From contig NC_066850.1 of assembly GCF_001640805.2 (NCBI RefSeq), forward strand, positions 8,283,927 to 8,347,926: a DNA stretch of 64,000 nucleotides, written 5' to 3'. How positions within the stretch are numbered: position 1 is the stretch's first letter; every line of letters begins with the position of its first letter. Of this stretch, positions 1 through 13,962 are shown one piece after another. A program made the position numbers and the translations under genes. Source of the DNA: Lates calcarifer. Lineage: Eukaryota; Chordata; Actinopteri; Centropomidae. The notes under the pieces were generated by a model. It was not told where the DNA came from. It did no database searches and saw only the letters and a list, made by a program, of their open reading frames with translations.

Positions 1-2487
1 ACTTCTGGCTATATTCCAGATTCTGGATTATTTGTTAACAGAGATAAAGATTCCCTGAAGCTTAGAGGAAAAGTGCAACATTTTGGGAAATGAAGTGAAC
101 GTGTTAATGAGCAGTTCTCTGCCATTTTCCACTGTGATGTTTTCAGCTATATAGATATATAGACGGTTAATGGATAGAAATTAATTTTGTTGGATCTTTT
201 TGGGCACTGTTTCTTTGCAATTTGTGTTTCTTACTGTGTCTGTTAATAGGCTTTGAAGTCCACTAATATACCCATGTATTTGTTTTTTAGTGAGCTTTAT
301 ATACAGGCCTGCTCTGGTTGAAACACTAGCGCTCATCAGCTTTGTTTTCCCTTACATCACCATGACAGTCGTAATTATTTTGGGAATCAGCTTGCAGATC
401 ACTCCATTACTCCACTTCACAGACTATTTTTTTCCCTCGCTCTCTTCCTCAGCAAAGCATGTTGACTTGATGGATCAGCATGTGGATGTGGGGAACAGTG
501 ATGGATTATTATGCCTGTCTTAAAAGATGAACCCCCCTGAGTCGGGAGGTTTGATTGATTAATCGTACTGTGTGTCAGCCTGGACAGCTATGAGAGGCCA
601 TCCTGTCTGTCATAGTTATTACCATGACAGAGTGTGTACCACCTATGACAGATACTATAACCTGCAGGGTGAGGAAGCATGATAATAATGTATCTGTTTT
701 AATGATTATTGCCAGGGTGTGTCTTCATGCTTGCCTGTTTTACAACTAGCAAATGTCTGAAAAATAAAACTTCTCATACCGTAGCCTTCCCATGCTTCTG
801 AGCTGTAGATATGACAATGAAAATGAAGTCACACTACCATATAAATATGAAGCAAGAATGCCAGTGTGGTCAAATAATTTATTTACTGACATCTAAAAAA
901 AAATCCTGGAATGTAATTATAGTCAGTCTAGGAAAAAGGATTGGCAGTCATCTAAAGCATCCTCATAAGGGTATTTGGTTTGTATTTATCCTCAGCTGGT
1001 GTAAGGGAAAGATTTCATTATGGAGGATCAGTGGGATTGTGTAAAATGTGCCTTTGAATCATAGATGTAGACTGACTGATATTGAAGTTTGGGTTGAAAA
1101 CCACAAAACAATGACTTTGCTGAGTGAAACTAACTTTTTTGGTTTTGGAATGTAGAAACTAGAGGTTTCATTCGTTTTTTAACCACAAAAATTAATCATA
1201 AAATCGAAGGTCATGTTGAAAAATGCTAATTGATATCTTTAGAAAAGAGCAGCTAGAGAACCAGATATTATCCCCCTGGATTTGGTGGAGACCAAAACCA
1301 AGCTAAAAGGCGACTGAAGTGAGTGGACTTACATTGGTCAGTCAATCCATGTTAGGGGTTATTTGGAAATGCTGGACAAGATAAGATTAATATGGATTAC
1401 GTGTTAACATAAAGGCAACCCCTTTAAGCATTGTTTGTGTAATTACTACGATGATGATTTCATTGATCATAATGTAGATCCATTGAAATTCTCTCCTGTT
1501 TCAGAAATAGACACTGTTCAGAAGAGGTAGCACAGTTTCATAACGGATCCTTACACAAATAAAACAACTCAAGTAGAGTATGCCCTGATTATCATTGTTG
1601 TGACAGTGCTCCTGGAAGAGAATTGCTGGGGAAATAAATAAAAATAAGCAGAGCGGAGCAGAGAAGGCATGTTTTTCTTATCATGATGTGATTCATTGGA
1701 GAGTTTTCAGCTATCAGATCCTCTCTGAGTGCAGCTTTGAACATCAGAAACCCCTGCACACAATGACTCGGTGTGTTGCTGTTGCTGCTTAACGAGATGA
1801 TGTTGTTATTGGTCGGATAAGAGCAGGAGAAGTGACAGCGGGTGATGTCTCCCATGGTTCTCACTGAGTCGATCAGTTGATATGATGCAACGTGAGGCTT
1901 GTAGCATGAGGAGTCCTTATTGTTTGCCTCTTTCTATTTGTCTGCTTGGCTCCCCGTGCAGAATGATGTTTTCTTATTTGTCCCAGTGGTTTTTTTTTTA
2001 CTCATCACTGTCAGTTCTTTGGCCTTGATCATCTCTCAAGCTGTTTTTCTTTCTTTGTTTCTGCTTCTCTTGTTCTTTCTGTTCTATCACTCACTCCCTC
2101 TCTGCATGGTCGGGTGAATGGTGTGAGTGTAATTAAAAGCAGTGGGCTATTGTGTGGGGTATATGTGCTTGTCCAATCCCCCGTTGTGTGTAGTTACCTG
2201 TGTCAAGCATTTAATTAAACATTTCTTATAATCCTTATCACCAATCCTTCACTTTACTTAATAAAAACATAACCTAAGTGCCTGTATTGGTGCATTAGGT
2301 AGGCATACATGCGTATGAGCAGACAAATGTGTGTGTTTTCATGTAGTGTGTGTCAAGGTGTGATGAAGTGGTGCGGTCCAGCCCTCTGAGAGAGGCTGTT
2401 ACATCCTACACTGATTCCCATCAGTCCTTCCTCCCTTCTGCTCCAGGTCCTGCCAGGAAATGCTGTACCTGTCTCACACCTGGCCTT

Positions 2488-2488
<1 letters not shown>

Positions 2489-2547
<59 letters not shown>
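2489..2547. repeat. (CA)n microsatellite, 59 bp
   Basis: Uninterrupted AC dinucleotides, about 29 units, the longest microsatellite in the window. It creates spurious THTHTH and CVCVCV reading frames on the two strands. Confidence 0.98.
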
Positions 2548-2551
<4 letters not shown>

Positions 2552-2725
2552 AGGACCAACAGCCACACTCACCAAATGTCCAATGACTCGATCTGTCACA
2601 GTGCCATGATCCAAGAGGGAGGCGGCAGGTGTGAAAAGGCTCATCCTCACTGCAAGAACACACACACACGCCCAGCAGCCCAGAATAATTCACACCAAGC
2701 CGATGTGGAAAAACAAAAGCACTGC

Positions 2726-2744
2726 AAAAAAAAAAAAAAAAAAA
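2726..2744. repeat. poly(A) tract, 19 bp
   Basis: Nineteen consecutive A on the plus strand, inside the inferred apaf1 intron. It could be the relic of a retroposed tail, but no adjacent LINE or SINE body was recognised. Confidence 0.95.
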
Positions 2745-5416
2745 TCCTCTGACACAGATTTTTCTATGACCAGTTTCTCAGATTCAAAACAGTCTTCACT
2801 GACTAAATCGAGGCATGAAAGGCTTGTCCTTATTTAACCTTAATCAATATCTCGCAGGTCTGTTTCACTAAGCCAGCTGTCAAAAGCCAGACTGAGATGC
2901 CATCTCATCAGCAGGGATGGCAGATCTGTTCTGATCTGTTAATCCTCCTTTTTCAGTTGTATCAGACTCGGTGATGCACCCGTCATACAGCTGTTGAATT
3001 AAAAAAAAAAAAGAAGTCAATTACCAATGAGTAGCCACAAATTAAAAATCAAGGAGAGGAATCCTTTATCCATGTGTGAAAAAATATGTGAGAGACTACG
3101 ACTACTAAATACAGACTGATTTGTTTAGTTAACCTTCAACAAGGCACCAAGCCCCTTCTTTCCTGCTCAGTAGCCAACATGCTTGTAATAGGCAGCTCTC
3201 AGGTGTAAATTTGGATTTAGTTGACCTGAATTAGAGCGTCCATCTTTTTTCTTCTTTCCATGTTTTGTGGTATAATTAAACTCATGAATACTGTGGCCAT
3301 ATTAAGTGCACCATGTATAACATTCAATTTTAAGATATAGAATTACTGAGCATCCAGAGGATCGCATGATAGAGAGAATATATACTGTATATTTACTGTT
3401 GTGGAAATATGTGCCAAAACATTTCTACATCAGTACTTTGTGCTACCGTGTTCCCCCCAGGTGGAGCGTCCTACTCCATTTCAAAGCATGAAAATACAAA
3501 CATGGTGTCAAATGTACTGTTCAATCAGTCTGCTTTATTTGTATTGTCAGCCGGGGACCTGTGCGACAAGCTATGACAAGCTGATAAACTTCTCAACAGT
3601 AGAGCACACAGAGAGTCTCCATCCATAACACATGGAAGTTACCAAAGTGCTCCACAAGGTGCGCACATACAAATGGAATATACCAGATTGTGTGTGTGTG
3701 ACACCAGTTCAGTTTTGGTGTCCTAGCCTCTCATGCACACACTCCCTCTAACTTGCACACCTGCATGCTCACACACTGACATTTTCAGTGCACAGACACT
3801 TACAAACAGTGTATCCCCAGATGGATGGGAGTGTTTTAGATGACAGTTCTCCCCTGCCACCATTGTTGTCAGACATCACTTATCAGCTGAGCTCATAATG
3901 GAGGAGACGGAAAGAAACACAATTTCACCTTATCTCACCTTCTTACACTCCCCTCGCTTTCATTCGTTATTTTTCCACCTCCAAGCTCCCCCCAGACCTC
4001 CTCTTCCTGTGTTCTACTCCGTTGTTATCTCTCTGTTTCACACCTTCATTTATTTAATTTTTTTTCTCTCTGCTGTCAATTTCTTCATCCGTCCACTTTG
4101 GTGACCTCATGTTTTAAGCCTTCCTCCCTCGCTGGAAGCTGACTCCCACAAGCTTTTTCGATTTTCACACTCACAGCCCCACGTGCATTGTGATTTTCTG
4201 TGTGATGCTGTGTGTGTGTTTTTTTAAATGGTGCTTACTTTGTACAGTAGGTCAGACTAAAGCTCTTGAGGTTGCTTTCACCCATCAGGTGTCAGTCCGT
4301 CTCTCCTCTGCTGCCATCGTCGTTAAACGCGTCCTAACGAGGCCTCTGCGGGCCAATGAACTATTACAGCCAGTCATCACTCTAAGCAAGACTCAAAGTG
4401 AAGTGGGGAAAGAGGGCAGGGAGACGTGATGAAACGAAGGAGTGAAGGTTGAACTGACCTTCCCTCCAGAGACATTTGATGGATGGTGAATCTGTCAAAG
4501 ATTAAGAAACAGTTGGTTAGCAGAGAGCAGTGAAGGGGAAGGACAGAGTGGAGAGAAAATGCACTCACCTCTCTGAGGGATGGATGGGGTATCAAGCAGT
4601 CAAGTTTCTTGTATAATGAGATTGTCTAAGCGATAAGTAAATGCGTCTTCATTTTCCCTTAATGGCAAAGCAGATCTCAGTGCTTTCTCTCAAGGCTAAA
4701 CATCAGTCACTCCAAGTATTCATTCTTATTTCACAGGCTAGAATTATGTTGCCTGCAGGTGCCTCCGCCTGAGGTCTGTTTTTGTTTCAGAAGTCATAAA
4801 TATAACTCGGTTGGAAATAACAACAAAGCAGGTTATGTATGCAAAAAAACATTTTGTATCTTAGAAGCCAAGTATCAGAGAGTTTTTGCTGCAGTGTCAG
4901 AGCAGAGAACACAGAACAAACAACAGGAAATGCAGTTTGTTTTAATTGACTGATTTATTTTTAAGCATGACAGCCTATCTTTGAGGAAAAAGCTGAAATT
5001 AGAAACACAGAACAAAAGTAATGTCCTGTGAGACAGTGCCATGTGATGCTAGGACCCACACCCTCTTCACAGAATCTTATCAGAATAATATAATCCCAGT
5101 ATGTTGTAATTGTGTGACAAAGTCCGCTTACAAATCAGTCCCCTGCTGTGAATGGCCAATAGTAAGCCATCAGCTGCTCAAGTCTGATCCTGATGAAAAT
5201 GCTAAGTCAAAAGCCAAGTACATTTTATTTATATATAAAATACAACTGCACATGTAGAATTCAAACCTGAACTTACGCAACACATGCTCACGTTTAAACT
5301 CAAGTAGTCATGACAGCCATACTGTCACATTTTCTGACTGAGTTGGACTCACTCACTGTTCGTCTTTCACTGCTGTGTCACAGTTGTACAGTATGGCTGA
5401 CTTTGAGGGCCTGCCT

Positions 5417-5440
5417 TATATATATATATATATATATATA
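5417..5440. repeat. (TA)n microsatellite, 24 bp
   Basis: Twelve perfect TA units in the inferred apaf1 intron. Confidence 0.95.
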
Positions 5441-8400
5441 TTTATCCCCTCAGGACTAAATGTAACAGAACAGGCCTGTAGGAGGGTTTTGTTACATGTC
5501 TGGTGCTGCAGCAATGAAAGATGTACCACAGTGTCCAGTTTATCTTTGTTAAAGCACATAGCACATAGCTGCTTTTGTGGCAGCTAGGGAGTTAGCTGAC
5601 TTTTTGTTCATTGAATGTGCTTTGAAGAAAACTTTCTGGACACATGTTTTTCCATAGTTTCCTCATGGGGTTCATTAACCTTACATTTGAACTCCCTCTA
5701 GTGATTTGTAAAGACCACCCTCTGGGTTATTATTGCAACTTTATGTTGTGCTAACTAACAGGCTTATCGCACCCGTCGGCTTTTACTTTCATCCCTGTGC
5801 GCCCAACTTCTTCAAAGTTGGTCCAGAGATGGAAATAACACATTTTGTTGACTGCTGTCTTCTGAGGGGACATGTACGTATATGAGCCGGTGTAACAGGC
5901 CACCTTGTTGGTTCAGGCAGCTTTCACAGTTTTGATTGCGTTCAGCGTTTTTCTTTCTTCATGCTGTTTCAGAAGTAAGCACCCCGCAGTGCTGTTCCAG
6001 TGTAGCTGCAGACCTACCTCTAAAAATAACTACACACACTCAGAAGATGCAAAACAGCCCCTGAAAGTGTATCCATTCTTTTTCATATTCACTTGTTCTA
6101 TTTTTTTTGTATTCAAGTGATTATAAGAAATGCTAAATTTTATGTGCACTCATTCTTCCTACCTCTTAATGTGGTTAAAATGCATTCAGAGTAGATATAG
6201 TTTCCATACGTCCTTGACTCCCCGCTTTGCATTCTTTTTCTGACACAGGAGACAAAGCAAGAGAAAAGAACTTTGAAAGTTAAGCTTGGAACGAACGTGG
6301 CCTGGTTTCTGTGCTCTTGTTGTCAGGCTTGGGGTATAAACACAGGCTGGTGAAATATTTATCCGTCTCTGGGAGGCTGTTGTTTCCCTGTGTTGCTCAT
6401 TAAGCCAGGGTTAATTGTCTCCCTGGCTGGAGAATTGGGGACTGTATGTGTGCGCAAGTCTCACTGAGATGAAATGAGGCAGAGTGGAGGTGGGAGATCA
6501 GTGATAGAGGACAAGGACGAGATGTGGATGGTGTATTCTTATATATACACACACACTAACCAAAGCTCTCTTACATTAGCTCTGTCTTGTCTTTCCTGCT
6601 CTCTTGTACACTTTTAGTACTGTTGCCAGAAAACATTCAGAGAGAAATGAATCTCAGAATTCAACAAATGAATATTTTATGATTCACAAATAAAAACAAG
6701 ATTTACACTGTATAAAAACATATAAAAAAACACAATATGAATTCATATATGAAATTGTGAAACTGTGTATAATGTTTTATGGATTGTGGAATCACCTGAC
6801 TCTTATGGATTAGATTACATTTGTTTGCAGAGTTTTCAGACTTTTTTCACATCTTCCAATCCACAAACACATGTTGCATTTAGAGGAAGAGACTTTTTTG
6901 GCTGGCATCAGTTGCCAGGCAACCAGCGGAGAATCTGAGTTACCGGTTCCAGCCAAGAAATAGTTCTGGCACAAGCAGCAACACAGTGTAAAAGGGCAAA
7001 TTAACGTTTGTACACTTTGGTTTTTGTATGGATTAAACAAGATTCAATGTGTCAGACTGAGCTTTAGACGTTTCTCTTTCTGTGGTAGTAAGGATTGTGT
7101 TCTTATTGCAAACTAAAGCGCTGTAGTCTGACTGAAACTGATTCTTGACACTGGTCTGAGAGCAGCTCTTCTCCTTTTGAACTGCATATGGATTTTTACC
7201 ACACACGAGATTTCATACTGAGCTCTTACTCCATACTTCAGTGTCATCTTTCCCCTCATCATTTCCTTCTCTGTATCACTCGAATGATCATTTTTCACTT
7301 TTTATATTTCTGTATCTCTCTCTCTTACTCCCCAGCTCCTCTTCTCTCTTACTTTCTCTCTTGATGTCTCTTGTTCTCTCCCTGTTATGGTTTCTCTCTC
7401 AAATGTTTTTCTTTTTATGAATCTGCCTCCCTCTTGGACGCTGTTAGGATTGACAGAAAAAAGAGGTGTGTGTGTGTGTGAGGGGAAGAAAAATAAATGG
7501 AAAGAGGAAGAACCTGTCAAATCCAAGGACATAATATCTGTGTTTCCTTCCCTATTAATTTCCACTTCTTCTGCCCCCCACCCCCTTTTTTTCCCCTGGT
7601 CACAGCTGTGATGAACAAGTAGTTGCCAGTGGAAATAAAGGAATGTTGGAGAGAAAGTGAAGAAAGAAAGATAGTGTGTGAGGGAGAGATGGTGGAGGAT
7701 TGTCTGAGCATCAATATTTCAGTGGACGGAACCTTGGATGAATAATTCAACCTCAGTGTCGCACTGTTTCCCTCTCCGCAAGACTCTTGGCCTGGTCACA
7801 CACTAACGTACACACACTTGCTTTTCCCTTTCTGGACAAAATCGCCTGAATCTACTCCAGCTGGTATCCCCTCTTTCTTTAATTTCCCTCCTCCCCTGCC
7901 TCCATCCATTGTGTGTATGATTTTTATAAAGCATATAAACCATACCTGTTCCCCTTGGACTCTGTATCTGAGCTATTTATGTAGGAGGAAAATGAATTGC
8001 CTCCCTCCACCCCTTCTTAAAGACGCAACTGCGCGTTCACTCACACCTAAGCATGTCTCAGGCCCTCACAAGAACAGAACACACGGACAGGTATTTCCAT
8101 TATGTAATCAGTGCTGACTTTCCATCAGGTCTGAATACGCAGACCTATTTAGCCTTGCTGGAGCTAGCGGCGAGAGGGCCTGTCGGAGCAGATTTGGTGC
8201 TCCTCTGTCGTTAACTGAAATGAAATGAATTAGGGTTACTTACAATCACACAGCGGCTATCCCGGCTTCTCCAGATGTGATTATGACCCGTGTGTACGCG
8301 AGTGTGACGCTGAGAGGGAGCTTATCTCAACACGCAGAATGGTGTGGTTTTATAGATAAAGGTTCAATGGCCTTTGTTGTTTTGTATCATCAAGTTTCTG

Positions 8401-9031
8401 TCAAAACAGATATTCACATCACCCCCTACTTCTTTTGACTCTGTCACATCAGCATTCTTAAAATGCAATGAATAGAACAGTCTGCATCATTGTTGTTTCA
8501 AACTCCTCTGTCTTTACAGGGCTGGGGGATAGCGTTGAAATAAATATTTATTTTAACATTGATGAATATCTCAACATGTCAATATAAGAAATCACATAAA
8601 AATATAATTGAAACCAATATAAGAAGAAGTCTCAACACTTATTAACCACATAGAGCAAGTTACAAAGTGTCACTATAACTAAAACTGACCTTGTTTTGGT
8701 TATGGAGACACTTGAACATAATCATAAAGACTCTGTCAGTCAAAGACAGTCTAAAGGTCACGAGGCCCCTTCAAGGACTCCAGCACATGATTCTGTAGTT
8801 TTCTAAAAAGTCTAAAATATATCAGAATTCCATATGCCATGATAGAGCATTGCTTTGTGTTATATTTAGGGATCCCTTGTTGATTGTTTTTATGTTTTGA
8901 TTCTGAATTATGATTATTTTTTCCTTCCTTTTATGTTGTTGGTCTTTACATGGACGTCTTTTTACCTGTCACTGGAAAGCAGTTTTTGCTCACTGCTTCC
9001 AAACTTCTACATAAATAAAATTATTGTTAGC

Positions 9032-9048
9032 ATTATTATTATTATTAT
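9032..9048. repeat. (ATT)n microsatellite
   Basis: Short run of ATT trinucleotides; no other structure nearby. Confidence 0.85.
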
Positions 9049-11379
9049 AATTAGAGAAGACCAAAATCTTTGCACATGCATTTTTTAATTAAATATTGCA
9101 ACACAGCATAAATTTGTTTAACAGTAATTAACTATATTCATCTTAAAGTCGATACAGTGAGATAGGACCGAACAGAAACACTGAATTACCTCGCATCCTT
9201 ATGTTTTCATCTGAGATTGGTGTACATTTAATGAGGAGACTGGAATAATTTCTAGTATATTCATAACCTACATTTGCTAAATTAATTGTAGAGTGTGATC
9301 TACACACTACATATTACAAGAGTGTCATTTTAATGCTAATTTGTTTATGTCTTTGCTCAATACATTTCTCAATATAGTACTACAGTATGTAGCGTTCCTT
9401 GCATTAGTATTCATGTAATGTACAGCTAACATTGTAGCAACCCCATTTTCCAACCATGCTTGGAGTTAATTTCAGCAGCCTCAGCACAGAAGGAAGCGAG
9501 GATGCTGTGCTGGATATTTGGAAATATTTCTGGCCACCACAAAGAAAACCCACGACGGTTACACAAATACACACCGTAAACACGCTCAGGGGTATTGTCC
9601 TCTCACTAACAACTCAGAAATACACACATACTATATAGTCATTTAGCATCTATATGCATCACCAGCTCTGCCATAAATCAATGGTCCCACAGTGATGGTG
9701 TTGATATCAGCACATCAGCCATCTGCTCTGAGGACATGGGCACTCTGTGTCACATATAAACGCATAAAACACTGCTGTGTATTCCCCTAAGAGACACAAG
9801 CCCTTATGGAAACAAACTTATCTTGTAGCTGTTGTTATGATAAATCTGTAATGTTTTTTTTTTTTTTTCAATTTACAGCATCTTTAATCTGCATTGTTCC
9901 TGTGTTTGGCACACCTTTCTGTACGTTTGCCCTCTCTCCTTTACATTCCTCACACGTGCATCTTTATTTTCTCTCTGTCTCTGCTTTTCTTTGTCTAGAA
10001 TTAAAGAAATCTAACTTTTCCTCCAATTCTCTGTCTCCCTCTCATGCAGATCCATAAATATGCATGCCATCCAGTCTCGTCTCATCACCGTCCTCTGGTG
10101 TAAATGATTCAACATAGTGATTTTCTGGCCTTTTTCTCTCTTCATAGTAAATCCAGTCTCACTCTGAGGCTAACATCATTTTCACACTTTCTGTCCACAC
10201 ATGCCCCCCCCCCCAGCCAGCAGACTCTTTTAAACATTTACTGTATTCTGCACCAGCTCTTTTCTCTGTGCATTGCATCTCTCTGCTAATCCTTTTTTTT
10301 ATAACCAGTGGGCATTATGGAGTGTTTTTTCTCCTCTTATTTTCCGTTTCGTCACAGAGTTTCATCATTCGTCTGTTGCCCTTGTTTGTCATGGGATTCA
10401 GTCTTGTTGTTCTTTGACTGTACTTGTTCTCTCCCTTGTCTGTTTGGCTCTTTATTTCTGTATTTATACATAAATATGTGTGTGCGCAGGCATCTGAGTA
10501 TTATTTCTTTGTTTGAGCTGTCAGCGCTTTGGCAGCCGGCAGCCATCTTTCCTTCCATTCAGATGCAATTACACTTTAACCAAGTGTCTCACTCACACCT
10601 CTGATATCCGCTCTGTGTGTATCCTTGTTTCATCCCTCCACCTCTCTATCGATCCCACCTTTATCTTGTCTATCTTTCTCCATCCAGCCACACGTCTCTA
10701 TTTCTCTCTTCATCCCTCTCAAAACACCCCAGATTCCATCTATAATGAATGATCTGTACAGAAATGAATATATGTTACTGCCTTTGTTCTGTTCACTCAG
10801 CCTATAAACTGAGGCTGGTCTCATTCTGTAGGTATCATTGTGTGACCCTGAAAAGCCCTTAGCTCAGGTATGAGATGAAAACTGCCTATTATTTCTTTTT
10901 CAGATCATCAGAACTTAATGTGGTAGCTCTTCATTTCATGGGTCTCGTTTTTTCCAGTGAAATTCATCAAAACTTTCCTTGTAATTTCCTAAAAAGTTAG
11001 CTGATGTTTGGCAGTAAATTACAAGGATGTTTCCAAGAAAGGCTCGCATAATTTGGTACTAATTATAAAGGAAATGAGAAAGTGTTAATTGCTATAGTTA
11101 TTAAATACCTGAGAAAACTATAGTCACGTCATAGTGATTTATATTGTTTCACCTGAAGTGCCTCAGCTTAGCAATTATCACATTTTATTATGCTTGGGGG
11201 AAAACAAGATGATGTAATACAAAAGGCCAGATATTTAAGGACTGAAGGCACCTGTTTAAACATATCATCCTGCAACTAAAGGGATATCAAGAGTCATGTG
11301 CCATGAGATATATCAGCATTGGTTGTTTGTTGATATGGTAGTTTTGGGGGAAAAACTTGGCAAAAATCTGTGAGAACTC

Positions 11380-11381
<2 letters not shown>

Positions 11382-11423
<42 letters not shown>
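11382..11423. repeat. (TG)n microsatellite, 42 bp
   Basis: Twenty-one TG units without interruption. Confidence 0.97.
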
Positions 11424-11426
<3 letters not shown>

Positions 11427-12580
11427 CCTCAGCTTGCAGAAACAAAACACAAGATGCTGAAACTGTCGCTGCAGCCCTTGTGAACATGAATTTTACTATG
11501 CAGCTGTTTTACATCTTTTCCTCATTATGCGTGAATCAGAATCCTCATAAAGTCCAGTAATCTTCAGGGGATAATGTTATATACCAAACAGTGATTTATG
11601 TTTATGCTATGTTTAGCCCCATTATTCAGTCTCTATACAATATGTTTATATTAACAGACTCTATAGAAGCACAAAATTAATTTGTCTGTTTAAATGTCAT
11701 GTTCGCTCTCAGGTCACATTTGGCCTTGAGGGCAGCAGCAAATTACACAGCACAGCAGATTCATCATGGTTCTGTATCCACAAACAGAGAAAGATACGCA
11801 GTGGGTCTATACTAACAGCCATTATGTAAAGCAACTTTTACATTAGTGACATTCAATTTAATGTTTTCTTGCAGCGATTCATTTAAGTACTTCTAGTTGC
11901 ATGCTGTATAAAATGTTTTCCTCTGATTCCCGGGTGATTCTAGGTGAAGGGCCAGAGAAGGACACATGTATGAGGAGAGAAGCTTCTCTTTCCACAATGA
12001 ATTATTAATACTTGCAGATCAGCAGGCCTCTGACTCTTACAGCTATCTGAGGCCTTTTTTGAACCAAACATTTACACAGGCTTTATGGCTCTGACCTGAG
12101 ACAAGATGTCAATGCAGGACAAAGTAGGCTTAGCTGGGTCAGATTTGACTTGTTTTTCTGTTCTATGTAAAGCTGATCCATCACTACCTCACATCACAAC
12201 AAATGTGTCCTTGTAGTGTACCTGGATCTCGGGCCACTAGTAAGAGCCTGGCAGTCATTTACCACTTACCTGAAGTGAGGGAGAAAATCAATGTAAGCTT
12301 AGTGTTGATTAGCAGGAGTGAGGGAAGAAGCAAATGGAGTGACAATAATGAAAGAGTTATTTTTAGAAAGGGAAAGAAACAAGTTAATGGGACTGTTAGA
12401 CTGTAAAATTAACACTACTAAACTATTAAAGCACAGATTAGCTGTCAGAACTATTCATATTTATGAAGATATGAATTCATATCTTTTCATATTTCAGAAA
12501 CCATCTGTAGTCTGTTTGTGTAAACATTAAGGCAAACTGAGATGTTGTCAGCACTACTATATACTGGGCTATTTTTCAGT

Positions 12581-12582
<2 letters not shown>

Positions 12583-12621
<39 letters not shown>
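12583..12621. repeat. (AC)n microsatellite, 39 bp
   Basis: Uninterrupted AC run. A (GT)n run at 12756-12778 and a broken (CA)n run at 12893-12916 follow within 300 bp, so three alternating purine-pyrimidine tracts of opposite phase are clustered here. Confidence 0.97.
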
Positions 12622-12623
<2 letters not shown>

Positions 12624-12755
12624 ACACAGCATACAACATGAAAAAAAGAAGAAAACCAAAGACACATGTACCTTGTGTTTCAATGCCATATCAGGAAAAT
12701 GCAAATGAGCCCACCTCAGTGCTGTTGAAGGGTGTGTGTGATTAATGAACTCTCA

Positions 12756-12778
12756 GTGTGTGTGTGTGTGTGTGTGTG
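12756..12778. repeat. (GT)n microsatellite, 23 bp
   Basis: GT run in the same cluster as the AC tract 135 bp upstream, but of the opposite strand sense. Confidence 0.95.
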
Positions 12779-13499
12779 AGAGTGTTGGGACTGTACTATA
12801 AGCTAGACATCTGTTGCCACCACCTTTTTTGTCGCAGTGTGTCTGTTCCCCTGTCTGTTGAGAGACTGAGGAGTTGGCCTGCTTTTCTTTCCCACACACA
12901 CACATACACACACACAAACAGAAACACATTTTATAACAAAAAACGTACACCACTAAAGCTCCATCCTATTAATTTGACTCATGTCATCTTATATTTTATT
13001 ATTTTATGCTGTCAAAGTTGAGGGTGCACACACAAATAACACACTCCTGCCAGGCTATAAATGATTGACTTGATGTGCCTTTGATGATTCATCCCAGTGA
13101 GATGGAGCTTCAATGGAAAATGTCAACTTTAAACCAAGATTAAACTGAATCACTCAGGAAAGCTGCTCGGGGGGGGGTTTGTCTGTGTCTGTGTGTTTGA
13201 GTGTGCCTGTGGGTCTGTCTGAGCTTGAGTCTGATAATATTATACTATTAAATTCATCATGGTCTTCTTGCAACCAATATAAAGCTCTCAGTCTGTCTCT
13301 CTCTTTCTGTGTTTGTCTCAGGGTCTGATTCAGATAAAGCTTAGTGAACACTACTTGATTTTTGCCATTATTTTATTGTCCTGAAGAAGTTTTTTGAGAT
13401 CTGAGGTTAACAGCCTTAAATCTGCATGAAATCCACACTGGGTGATCTATATTACACATTATAACTTCATTTATAAGCTGTGACAGACGTATCAACAGA

Positions 13500-13672
13500 T
13501 TTAAAACATTCATTTATTATAGTGAGAGATATAAAATGGTAATTAGTGAGCTTTAGAGGTGGTGGTAGGTGGATTTTTTTTTTTTTACCTTTAGAGAGAA
13601 CCAAGCTAGGTGTTTCCCCCCATTTCCAGTCTTTGTGCTAAGCTAAGCTAACCCCCTGCTGTATCTGTCATT
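13500..13672 (-). repeat. Percomorph dispersed repeat fragment
   Basis: Read on the minus strand it contains, in order, 'TTAGCTTAGCTTAGCACAAA', 'GACTGGAAATGGGGGGAAAC', 'CCTAGCTTGG', 'CTCTAAAGGTAA' and 'CCACCTCTAAAGCTCACTAA'. I recognise this order from a very abundant repeat of percomorph fish. It is truncated and diverged and sits just upstream of the apaf1 terminal exon. The family name is not known to me; recognition is from memory. Confidence 0.7.
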
Positions 13673-13815
13673 TTCTACTCTCAAACTCTGAGTTTGTACA
13701 CAGTTCTCTCCTCAGTTTGCCATTATTTACCCCACTCAGGTACTCTGCAACACTGTACTGTCTTTTAAGAGCTTAAAACATCCCAACAGTCTGTCCTTCT
13801 TTGTCTCATATCCAG

Positions 13816-13962
13816 TGGTGGGATGTAGAGAAAGGCAAGGCCCTGCAGACCTTCTATCCAACGGGGAGCGCTTTGAAGAAAATCCACGTGTCGTGCGACT
13901 TCTCCACCTTTGTCACCATCGACAACATTGGCATCCTCTACATCCTCCAGAGGGTGGTGTGA
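13816..13962 (+). CDS. apaf1: apaf1 terminal coding exon (C-terminal WD40 blade)
   Basis: The exon starts after a pyrimidine-rich acceptor (ctttgtctcatatccag) at phase 0 and encodes 48 residues before TGA at 13960-13962. It opens WWDVEKGKALQTFY, continues KKIHVSCDFSTFVTIDN and ends GILYILQRVV. This matches the vertebrate Apaf-1 C-terminus as I remember it (human WWNVVTGESSQTFY...LKKIHVSPDFKTYVTVDN...GILYILQ). Apaf-1 is the cytosolic scaffold that binds cytochrome c through its WD40 propellers and assembles the apoptosome that activates caspase-9; this exon closes the last blade. Only the terminal exon is in the window. Longer ORFs over the same bases in other frames (for example from 13815) lack any homology and are shadows. 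Identification is further supported by the convergent anks1b downstream. Confidence 0.95.
   Translation, partial: WWDVEKGKALQTFYPTGSALKKIHVSCDFSTFVTIDNIGILYILQRVV

Larger units (their letters stand above)
1..13815 (+). other. apaf1: Probable last intron of apaf1 (no exon recognised)
   Basis: No coding exon could be recognised on either strand. I looked for the penultimate Apaf-1 WD40 exon (expected to end just before the WW pair of the terminal exon) and did not find it, so the intron probably extends past the window start. The stretch is AT-rich, has frequent stops in all frames, and contains several CA/TG microsatellites, poly(A) and (TA)n tracts, and a fish dispersed repeat near its 3' end. 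Short ORFs here (under 100 codons) are low-complexity or have no splice context. That it is intronic is inferred from the acceptor at 13814-13815. Confidence 0.6.
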
